Below, piece by piece: positions 1-64,000 of a stretch of 64,000 bases of DNA. A program made the position numbers and the translations under genes. The DNA comes from Anniella stebbinsi. Lineage: Eukaryota; Chordata; Lepidosauria; Squamata; Anniellidae. The DNA is taken from NCBI GenBank assembly GCA_029215795.1, contig JARDYH010000002.1, forward strand, positions 18,221,001-18,285,000, in the 5' to 3' direction. How positions within the stretch are numbered: position 1 is the first letter of the stretch; the number at the start of each line of letters is the position of its first letter. Under the pieces are notes generated by a model, which saw nothing but the letters and a program-made list of their open reading frames with translations, was not told where the DNA came from and made no database searches.

Positions 1-448
1 CCATCATTGGAGTGACCACCGTTAGATGCGATATTTTGTAAATGTTTTTAGACTGACCATCCCTGTAGTATATCCTTTCATTACGTTATTTTGATTTTTC
101 AGGGGGAAACAAAGACACTGAAAACACTTAACATACTAATTTTAGCCTGCCTGAAGTGCTGTGTGCATAAATGTGTTTTCCAGGAATAGTCACCTGAAAA
201 TAGTGCTTTCAGATTTGACGGTTTATTGCATCCATTCAAATTATGTAATTTAACCTGTATCCATTTTATGTTGTTAATTAATGTTGGGAAACAATGCATT
301 TCTAAAAATGGAAACATTTCCATGGAAAAAATATAGCAGTGAAGAATCATCTGGAAAAAATTCTGCCCCACATCACAGATTGTAGGTTTAGGGTTGTGGG
401 GATTGCAAGACTCCTTAGAAATTATTATCATAAATAACAAAATGTGAA

Positions 449-451
449 GAT

Positions 452-518
<67 letters not shown>

Positions 519-540
519 GATAGATAGATAGATAGATGAT
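449..540. repeat. (GATA)n microsatellite
   Basis: Nearly uninterrupted GATA units with two ATGATAGATA breaks. Length polymorphism is expected. The complementary CTAT-type array is at 40516-40741. Confidence 0.98.
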
Positions 541-608
541 AAATATTAGTGCATCCAGAAATTTAGTTTTGCTTGCATATTTCATCTTCTATCCCTATAT
601 ATCCAAAT

Positions 609-715
609 AACAGCTTTCCCCAAACTGGTTGCCTCAAGATGAGCTACAATTCCCATAATCCCCAGCCAGCATGGCCAATGATGGAAGTTGTAATTCAACA
701 CATCTGAAGGGCAAG
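609..715. repeat. Short palindromic repeat, diverged copy
   Basis: Contains AGCTACAATTCCCATAATCC, CAGCCAGCATGGCCAATGAT and GAAGTTGTAATTCAACACAT, the signature words of the palindromic family also seen at 12044-12176 and 60219-60352. Confidence 0.6.
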
Positions 716-1734
716 GGACCGAGAGGGAAAACAATAGCACCTAATAGCCGAAGAGGGGGAATGGAATATGTCCGGAGCTGATGAAACTATTTTCTGTATT
801 GTTATTTACATTTCAGTTCCCAGACAAAGATGAACGTATAACTGTAAATAACAACAAAGAGAATTGTTTCATCAGCATTGGGGATATGCTACATTTGGAA
901 GGCTGATGTAGAACACATCTCAATGGCCTTTTGACGTTTGTGCGATACACTGGTGGTATTGTTTTGTTTTTATTTAAAAGGCACCCTTGATTTGTCTTGG
1001 AGAGAGCATTGGGAGATCAGCTTCCAAAAGTGAAAAAAACAAGGGGAATTTAGAAGAGAGAATTCATTCCTTTTTCTCACAGAACCTCATCTTCATTATG
1101 ATGGACTGAAATGTCTCCATCGGATATTGTACTGAAAATAACAATGCTGTGATACACGCCTGTAGGCGTCTGATGGGATCCTGACTCTGTGAGAGTGTAC
1201 ACACTTAAGTAGTTCTAGCAGTATAGCTGCAAATTCTTACCTTCTGCCATGAACTGAACATTGATTGGGATTCGCAAATAACAGAATAGATGGAGGCTTT
1301 TTAAATCCTTACCAGGCAGCTGTTCTGCAAAAGGAGCTTGCTGTTTTGAGTTTTGTCAGCTGCTTTTTCCTTCCCAGGATGCTTATGTTTACCTTTGAGT
1401 TAATGCCCGTAAGAAGCTGGCAGTCTGTGTTGCCCACCGTGCAAGGAAATATCTAATTCCCATGGGGCTGTGCTTGTCCAGTAGCTAGTGTTCTAGCTTG
1501 TAGCCTTTTGTTAGAATCCCCTTCGTCATGTAAAATGTGTTTGCTAATATGGATTTACAAAAATGCGCTCCAAAGGAGGGAATGAACATTTTCACAGTAG
1601 ACATAGGTTTCGATGAACATAATTGGACCAATAATGGCTGATTTCTCACTAATAGAGAAAGCATTTTGTATCAGTCTCAGTTTAGGTAAAAACAATAGTG
1701 TCTTGTGTCACTTTAAAAACTAAAAATGTATTTT

Positions 1735-2215
1735 GGCATGAGCTTTTGTGGATTACAGTCCACTTCATCTGATGCATAAAGAGTTATCCTCAATTGGCAG
1801 TTATATACACATGGGCAAGGGGGATTGTAAACAGTGAGGTCAGAGAAAATTGAAATATAGAAGGTGCAGACAATAATAATGACCTTAACAGTGGCCAGTC
1901 ACAAAACAGTTGTTGGACAATAACACAGACATCCTTGTGTTGGTAAGCGGATTAACACTTGTAGCGTGATAGAAAACTGTTGTCCCTGTTCAAGCCACAG
2001 GAGATGGTGTTTAATATCTTGATGAATTGTAATTCAGCAATTTCACGTTGAAACTTCTCTTTGATGTCCCCTTGTTGAAGATTGTCCTCCTTAAGGTCAG
2101 CGACAGGGTGTTCTGGGATGTTGAATGTCTCCCCCCTCCCCCTTCACTGTTTTTTGAATACTGCATTTCTGATGTCAAATTTGTGTCCATTTATTCTGTT
2201 TGTAAGCAAGCACGG
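1735..2215 (-). mobile_element. Degraded retroelement with coding relic, minus strand
   Basis: Read on the minus strand, about 1960-2215 has two long open stretches separated by a low-complexity break: one includes NGHKFDIRNAVFKK and the next includes FNIPEHPVADLKEDNLQQ and EKFQREIAELQFIKIL. The 1735-1790 part carries GAGCTTTTGTGGATTACAG and CCACTTCATCTGATGCA, a motif found near the 3' end of a reptile retroelement; a related end is at 28845-28945. I cannot assign the family with confidence. Confidence 0.45.
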
Positions 2216-4207
2216 GCCTTCTAACCAGAGCCTGTGAGAGGGAACTGTCATTGTCCTGAGAACTGTAGGGATCAGAAATGGTGTTCTGTTGTTTTCTCCT
2301 TTGGGTCTGTCCTATAGTAGATTATTCCTGGGTACCAGTCTGGCCCTGTTGATCTAGGTTGCTTTTCCCACCCTTTTGTTTGGGTGACATTCTTCCTCAG
2401 ATCCAAAATGTTTTTACTCTTTTGGCTTTAGCATATTACCATCCTCCTTTGGGGAAGGATCTGATGCTGAGATTTCAGTAAAGAAATCTCATGGTATCTA
2501 ACAGACAGCCACAATGTCAAATCAAGGCAGACTCCATGGCATTCATTGAGTTTCCCCATCTAGTAATAAGTGGAAATGAAGCACAGTTCCAGACTATGCT
2601 TGAGCGGTTTCTGTTGCCTTTCTTATTGTCCCAAATGCTATAAGTTCATCTTTGTCTGGGAATTTAATATGTCTTCAGTGCAGCTGTTCTAGTCAATTTG
2701 CTTAAGTAATGCAGGTTTTAAAGAAATGTCTGAGCAGTTTCATTCTTCAGTTAAGTATCCACATTAAGCTTTTACAACATAGTTGGAACCCTTCCAGTTT
2801 CTTCAATCATCGTATGCCACTTTATTACTGTAATTAATCATTTCTGTTAAATGTGCAAAGCGCATCAGAATTTTTATCTCATTCTTGCAACAACCCTGTG
2901 AGAGAGGGTCATTGGCTTGGGTGTGTGGGTGTGTGTATGGGTGGATGGGTGCAGATCCAAGTAGTTTTACAAGAAATCTTTGAACCATATTTCTCTCTTT
3001 TCACCTACCTCCCCACCTTTATGCGTGTGTTTGTGTGTCTGTGTGTGATGGTTCTTGATATTCCGTCTGCCAGACGCTGCTTCCGAATATTAAACAGATT
3101 CACTGTTTGGAGTTTTCACATTTTGTCAACTGGCTGACGCTTGCCATAGTATGAGCTTGCAATTATCATATTTGTGTGTAATAAGTACAAATTTCATTTA
3201 TCTATACACATTATGTCAGCTGCTGTTTGTTTGTTTGTTTGTTTAAAAAAGAGCCAAGTAAGTCATTATCATCACAAATATCATTGATAATAATGATACG
3301 CTTTCCCAAACTTCTCAATCTGCCTCTCATACATTATTCTTTGCGACAATAGTATAATTATGGTCAGTATTATTACCCTGACTTGTTGAGTGTTCATGAC
3401 TGAAGTGACATTTGAACTACCCAGGGCCATCTGCTTTGCTGCTGCATGTCTAGCTCTTGGTAAGGATGGCTTATGATTAGAATATATGAAATGATCAGAG
3501 AGAGTGGGTAAATCCAACGTAACTGCTACTTAGAGTAAAGCCATTGAAATAAATGGGACAAGTCTGTTATGACTAATTTAAGCTTCATTCATTTCAATGG
3601 GCCTACTCCAAGTAGGACTTACACTGGAATTTACCCAGTGTGTTATTTCTGCTCATATAAATGAGATACCTTTGCATCAGTGCTGATCCTGTAGATGTGG
3701 AACTCCTGTAAAAAAAATTTAATACTTTGAATCTGAACTGTTTCTGAACAGTCTTTTCTTGAAAACCTCCAGAAATTATTGTGCTGCTTCCCTAGAAATC
3801 CCTTTAGGTTAGGATGTTCTTCCCAATATTAATCCTAAAGCTACTTCCTTCAATGTTAAATCCATTACTTTTCATTCCTCCCCAAAAGCAGTTGGTAAAA
3901 TAATATTGTTGCCCTCTCAATTTTTACATCCTTTTATGCATTTAAAAACTTATAATTATACCGCCTTTTAATTATTTTCTTTAGATCAAATATATCCAGT
4001 TCTTTTGTGTGAATTGCTCTGCTCTAAACAATATCAATCTTTATTTGAACATGTTTTCCACAGAGATATACTAAAAGAATATGCAAGGTCTATCATTTTC
4101 AAAGATTACGAATTTGAGTCCTTCATAAATAGCAGCCATTGGATGCATACTAATTAAGGTGCAGTGGCATTTGGAATAGCATATGTTCTGCTCCTCATTT
4201 GAGGAGC

Positions 4208-4420
4208 TTCGCTAGGGATGGAAGGAATATAGGAAGTGGCCTTATACCAAATCAAACCATTGGTCAATCTGGTATTATATACATTGGCTGGCAGCAGTTC
4301 TCCAGGATTTCAGACACAATTTCTTCCCAGCCCTATCTGGAGATGCTGGGATTGAACCTGGGACCTTATGCATTCAAAGCAGATGCTCTGCCACTGAGTT
4401 ACAGCCTTTCCCAATGATGA
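4208..4420 (-). repeat. tRNA-Ala-like SINE, minus strand
   Basis: The minus strand reads TAACTCAGTGGCAGAGCATC (A box), TGCTTTGAATGCA (anticodon-loop region) and GGTCCCAGGTTCAATCCC (B box), followed by the SINE body. The tRNA part resembles tRNA-Ala(TGC). A similar minus-strand copy is at 43041-43215 and pieces are at 10122-10185 and 12185-12310. Not a functional tRNA gene. Confidence 0.65.
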
Positions 4421-5206
4421 AGTAGGGCTTTCCTACTTCATAGCTCTTAATCCACCAGTAAAAAGGGAGGAAAGCCTGTTATTTAAGGTGAAAGTCGAAG
4501 TATTGTATATTAATATGTCTGACTTCCCTGCATTGACCAGAAGCATCCACATTCCCTGTTAAGGTGTGTAACTTGAAGTATGATTTCATAGCGATCAATG
4601 TTCTTAAACAACATTGTGGACCACCTCCAAGCCGCATTGCTTCCTACATTTTTTTCTGCACCATGGTAGTGATGGGAAGAATGGGAGGACCAGCCATTTT
4701 GAATCTCAACTGAATTCTCCTAAAATCACTTCGAAGCTCATTTCAGTTTGCTTCCATTTTCGTTTCCAACCTGTTTTCTGGCTCGTTCAAATGGAGAAAG
4801 TGCTCATTTCGGACACGAAAAGTGTGCATTTCTGTGTGCATTTTTCAAAAATGCGACTAAAGCTCAAGAATATGCATTTCAAAGTGCAATTTTTTTAAAA
4901 AAGTGTGCATTTTCCAAACATGATCACAAGTTTAGGAATTTGCAGTCATTTCCAGAGATTTTGTGTTCCCATTCCTGTTCGGGTTGCAAAGAGGGCATTT
5001 TCGGATGATACGCGAAATGAAACTAAATTCTAGTATATCCCTAAGTGGTTGTTGGGCTGGGTTGTTACTGGTGTTGAGGGTGACACCTAGTGGGAATGCT
5101 CAGTTAACAATACACTGTTCTTGCCAAGGATGTCAGAGTTTCTTTAAATAAGCACATGTAAAACTTAAACTTGTTCAATGACTTGATTTTATTATTATAC
5201 CAATAG

Positions 5207-60174
<54,968 letters not shown>

Positions 60175-60218
60175 TAAGTATGTTATGTATGAAATGTGTT
60201 CCTTTCCACTCTAACTCA

Positions 60219-60352
60219 GTCTTCCCCAACTTGGTGCCCTCCAGATGTGTAGGGCTACAACTCCCATAATTCCCAGTAAGTATGCCCAATGGCCATGCTA
60301 GCTGGGAGATGTAGGAATTGTAGTCCACCACATCTGGGGAGCACCAGGGACA
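60219..60352. repeat. Short palindromic repeat copy
   Basis: Contains AACTTGGTGCCCTCCAGATG, GGGCTACAACTCCCATAATT, ATGCCCAATGGCCATGCTAG and CACATCTGGGGAGCACCAGG. The two halves are inverted. Family of 12044-12176. Confidence 0.7.
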
Positions 60353-60840
60353 GTAGCATTCAACTAACACAAATTGTGTTGCCCTAGAATAAGGGAGTTC
60401 TAGCACAACTCCAGTAGCGTTAGCTCATGCAGTCGTGTTCTCCAGAAAACGTTATTGTAATTTGCTTTAATGGAATGACCCCAAGTTGAGGAAGGCTTGT
60501 CTATCTCAGTACAATCAAAAACCCACATGTAGTTGTTTCCTTGTTCCATATTTCATTCTTCTGTATTCACAAATAATGTACTTGTTCAACTGAAGATGTG
60601 TCCTATCATAATTTGAGCAGTTCATTTTATTATAGATGACAGCACATGATCAGACTTCTTAGCTGCTCCCTATCGTCGTTTGCATATTTAAATTCAATAG
60701 TCTCGTTGTTTTGGGCCCCCATATCTCCAACAATCTCAGGTTGCTGGAAAGCTTTTTCTTCCCTGATGTACGTTGTATAGAGTGATATGGCCAGTCTGTA
60801 AGTGTTCCACTGTGTTCAATCCAAACATACCTCCAGGTTC

Positions 60841-60855
60841 GGGGGGGGGGGGGGG
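60841..60855. repeat. Poly-G run
   Basis: Fifteen consecutive G, followed by TTGGAGGGAGGG. A place where sequencing errors and G-quadruplex formation are both likely. Confidence 0.95.
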
Positions 60856-61529
60856 TTGGAGGGAGGGAATACCATTAGCAGTAGAAGTGAGCCATGTACA
60901 GTACTGATTGGCTTTCTCGTCTCCCTCCCCACCACCACTCTCCATGCAAAAATATTTTTTAAAAACCCTTCCCTTATTTATTTATTTATTTATTTAAAAC
61001 ATTTCTTTGCCACCTTTCCGGGCAGAAGCCCTCCCAAGATGGCTTACAACAGTACATAAAAACAGTATAGACATTCCCTTCCACTTCACAGAATCATTTT
61101 TCACTTTCTTTTAACTTTAATAAGGTAATGAACGAATAGATGAACACCATTAACAAAAGCAGGATAAGTAAACAAGCCTCCAGAAGGGCGGAGAGCCAAG
61201 AAGCTTGATGGTCAAGCATTAGATTTGCTGCTATACATATCTGGCATTTCACAGCATGCCTGTGGGATGTGCTTTGCTCTCCCTTTCTCTGTTCCATCTA
61301 TCTTCACCTTTTAATATGCCCAAAGTAAAAGACTCAAAGGGTGTTTTATTGATTTATTTCATCCCACCTCCCCATTCGTGGGCCAATCATAAGAACAACA
61401 AAATGTAAAGACAGAATCATAAAAAAACATGTTCCAGTCCAGAGGGAGTGCATGTACAACATACACAAGACGTTATTAGTACTCAGGTAACCTACCAGAG
61501 AAAGGGTGATGGAGGGACACATGCTTTGC

Positions 61530-61975
61530 ATGAGAAGGTACCAGGTCTAGTTTCTGGCCTGCCTGAGGTCTTCAGAGGAGGTCCTTCTCTCCGTCCCATA
61601 GCATCACAGGCACACCTGGTGGGAACGCGGGAGAGGGCCTTCTCGGTGGCTGCCCTGGGGCTCCTGGAACTCCCTTCCCAGGGAAGCTAGATTGACTCCC
61701 TCCTTGGTGTGCTTTCTGAGGCAGGTTAAAACCTTTCTGTTTCAACAGACCTTTGGGGAGTAGTTGAGACCTCTGTGGAAGTGCTGCTTATAGTTTGGAT
61801 TTTTAAAATTATTTTGTAATTAAAATGTTTTTAAATGTTCTAAATATTTTAAGATTGTACTATATTTAATTATATTTTTAATTTTTGTATATCTCTGTTT
61901 TAACTGTGCATGTTTTAATTGGTAAGCCCCCTTGAGTCCCAGTATTGGGAAAAAGGCGGAATAATAATAATAATT
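61530..61975 (+). mobile_element. LINE 3' end, plus strand
   Basis: Contains CTTCTCGGTGGCTGCCCTGG, TGGAACTCCCTTCCC, GGTTAAAACCTTTCTGTTTC, and ends CTTGAGTCCCAGTATTGGGA, AAAAGGCGGAATAATAATAA. The plus strand still reads ERAFSVAALGLLELPSQ. Same family as 9764-10140. Confidence 0.7.
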
Positions 61976-63248
61976 TATGTGAGGAATGTTCAGTAGGGTG
62001 CAGCTGCAATGATACTTTACCATACCCTTCTAGGTTTCATAGCCATGCATTCAAATACATCCATGTACGCTCATGTGTACACATCATGATCCTAACTCAA
62101 GGGGTAGCCCTCCTTATTTCATGATCCCTCCCATTATTTGCCCCACCCCCCAGCAGCAACAGTGCCTTCAGCATTCCCCATTGTGATTCATCTGTCACCC
62201 TGTCTCCTCTCCTTCACAATACACGTGCAAGCCTTTGGGTGCGGTCTAATACACTGAGATCAGCTCAGGATGCTGGGCTGATTTAAACTGGCCACAGCTC
62301 CATTCCTCCATAGGCTTCAGAGGACGGCATTATACATAAGAAGGTAGATGGTTGCCAATGAAGCCATACAGGCTGCAGATAGCCCCGAGCGGAGTAGTCC
62401 CATAGAAATCAGTTTTCAGAATAACACTTATTTAATAATGTTTCAATCGTATTTAAACATTTGTAATTAAAACACCCACAACCCCATTTTCAGGTTATAC
62501 TATTTTTTGATCGAGTTGCTCGTTTGTTACGTCTTCCCAATAATATCTCGACATTAGCAGCGAATTATATTTCTATCTGTTTGCAACTGCCCTTTACAAA
62601 AGCTGCAGAAAGGAGCCTTCATTATAACTACTTCTCCCCTGGGGGCATATGCCATTATTCTAACCCAATTAATTCCATTTGCCGCCTAGTTGTTAACTCT
62701 TAACAGGTGTGTTAAAAGATGGATCCATTTATTACGAGCAACACTTGCTCTGCAGGTTATCAATACCTATATCAATTTCCTTTTATTCGTGTTCAGCACA
62801 CTGAAAGGGTGCCTGAGCCAATGGATAAATAGCTGCTTATTTATTCAATGCTGTACTGATTTCCTTTTACAGTACGTGTGGGCAGCAAATGAGACCCAGT
62901 GCCTCAGAAGCGATTAGGAATGAAACTGGAGTGTTATAAAATAGCTGTCTAGTTATAAAATAGCTGTCCTGCTACTTCACAGTGGTATACTCATCATCAC
63001 CATCTAAGTTATATGCCACTTCCCCACAAAAAGTGCTCAAAGAGGCTAAACACCACAGCAATACAAAAAACAAGAAAGTATATCAATACATCAGTTACAA
63101 TATAATTACAATAATAAACAATCCAAATAATTCATTTCCCTAATCCTGCCATTGTAATCTTTCAAATTAATTACAAAATAGGAAAAACCAACCATCTCTG
63201 GCACCGTTGGCTCGTAGTGCCACCTTACTATCATATATTGTAATGCTG

Positions 63249-63274
63249 TGATGATGATGATGATGATGATGATG

Positions 63275-63310
<36 letters not shown>

Positions 63311-63311
63311 T
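63249..63311. repeat. (GAT)n-(TTA)n compound microsatellite
   Basis: About nine GAT units passing directly into about ten TTA/ATT units. Confidence 0.95.
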
Positions 63312-63344
63312 GCTATTGGGCTTCATTTGAGTGGTGGCAAAGGG

Positions 63345-63575
63345 CAGCATCTAACGGTATCATTCCGCGAACTCAAATAGCGTTAGCAGAGCTCCGCTAA
63401 ATCTTCCCGTTGCGGAAGTGTGTGCCGATTATACTTGCACAAGCGTTATGTGCGACACGTTGCAAGATGGGTTACACAACAATAATGCACAACCACTTGC
63501 GTAACCGGGCTTGCACTAACGTAATGAGTTGGATTCATCTCCTACACATAGTTCAGAACCTAGTTTCTGCTAGAC
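63345..63575. repeat. GC-spiked repeat, related to 48563-48785 in inverse
   Basis: Contains AACGGTATCATTCCGCGAAC, GTTGCGGAAGTGTGTG and AGTTCAGAACCTAGTTTCTG. The reverse complement of 48563-48785 matches across most of it. CpG words (GCGTTAGC, TTGCGTAACC) stand out from the AT-rich intron. Confidence 0.5.
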
Positions 63576-64000
63576 TTCTTTGTAGATTCACTAGCAGCTA
63601 GCTTCTGCGTATTTACTCAGAAGTAAGTCCCACTCTGTTCAATGGTGCTTACTTCTCTAGGTACATAGGGATTGCGGCCTAGGTTGCTGGATGGATGAAT
63701 AGAGATGGGGTATGGGGGAATAGTCGCCATTAGGCATTGTAGGGCAGGAGAAAGCATCTTTAAACCCATAGACATCAATCCAGAGAAGAACACAGCTGAT
63801 CAACATGTGCAAGGGGCATCTCCTCCACCCCCAAAATGTTATTTCAGCTCCCTACATCACCCACAAGGTGCTTTTGAAACTTGGGTTCAATTTGGGGAGA
63901 TTTGTTTTTGAAGTAAGGAAGAAATGAATCCTCATCATCCTTGCAAGCTTGCTGTCTTACAGCCATAGACATTGGCCATGTATATGGAATCATACCTTGA

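Larger units (their letters stand above)
1..5206. other. NEDD4L: NEDD4L intron upstream of the first visible exon
   Basis: No coding exon is recognisable; I looked for the C2-domain text that precedes TEDPTMERP (for example TRDDFLGQV) and did not find it. The stretch holds a GATA microsatellite (449-540), a short palindromic repeat (609-715), a degraded retroelement (1735-2215), several copies of diffuse reptile repeats (around 3525-3640), a tRNA-Ala-like SINE (4208-4420) and an AT-rich stretch with recurring TGTGCATTT words (about 4790-4930). Short ORFs here look random. Confidence 0.8.

Noticed and set aside
449..540. Array-like repeats considered for CRISPR
   Set aside because: Tetranucleotide microsatellite in a vertebrate genome, without spacers.
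1..5206. Search for the preceding C2 exon (TRDDFLGQV...)
   Set aside because: No matching coding sequence was found; it must lie upstream of the window.

Overview
This window is a vertebrate nuclear genomic segment. It carries 15 internal exons of one gene on the plus strand, the HECT-type E3 ubiquitin ligase NEDD4L (NEDD4-2), spread over about 55 kb (5207 to 60173). Each exon has an AG acceptor and a GT donor. The phases join into one open frame of 1,718 coding bases (572 codons plus 2 bases). No other protein-coding gene, rRNA, functional tRNA or CRISPR array was found.

The host is probably a squamate reptile (lizard or snake). This is inferred from the repeats: tRNA-derived SINEs, abundant CR1/L2-type LINE 3' ends with TTA or AAT tails, short elements ending in 'pre-made' inverted repeats, and a conserved reptile-like NEDD4L protein. 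I cannot name the species.

Layout of the gene. From 1 to 5206 is intron downstream of the unseen C2-domain exons. Exons 5207-5268 and 5398-5497 encode the end of the C2 region and contain the Met used as the start of C2-less forms. Exon 8187-8353 carries WW1. Exons 13177-13309, 14966-15142, 20866-20940 and 23916-23975 encode the regulatory linker; the last is a 60-base in-frame cassette. Exon 31777-31908 carries WW2. Exon 33908-34027 is linker. WW3 is split over 37511-37714 and 41748-41825. WW4 is split over 41748-41825, 45849-45903 and 50638-50696. Exon 57430-57495 is the pre-HECT helix and 59944-60173 begins the HECT N-lobe. The remaining HECT exons, with the catalytic Cys, lie beyond the window. 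Three RxRSxS/T-type sites matching the SGK1/14-3-3 sites of mammalian NEDD4L sit on three different exons.

The introns are largely transposon debris. The clearest new structure is a family of about 320-bp almost fully palindromic elements with ends TAGG(C/G)TGACCAT. Three intact copies (19191-19510, 30556-30874, 48162-48481) each have a perfect 8-bp target duplication. A fourth is split by a LINE insertion and a fifth is truncated. This points to a non-autonomous hAT-type DNA transposon. Other items are a CpG-rich intronic block with two long nested hairpins (10560-11450), several other foldback elements, a LINE reverse-transcriptase relic on the minus strand (52185-54560), and a possible reverse-transcriptase fragment that runs into the splice acceptor of exon 57430.
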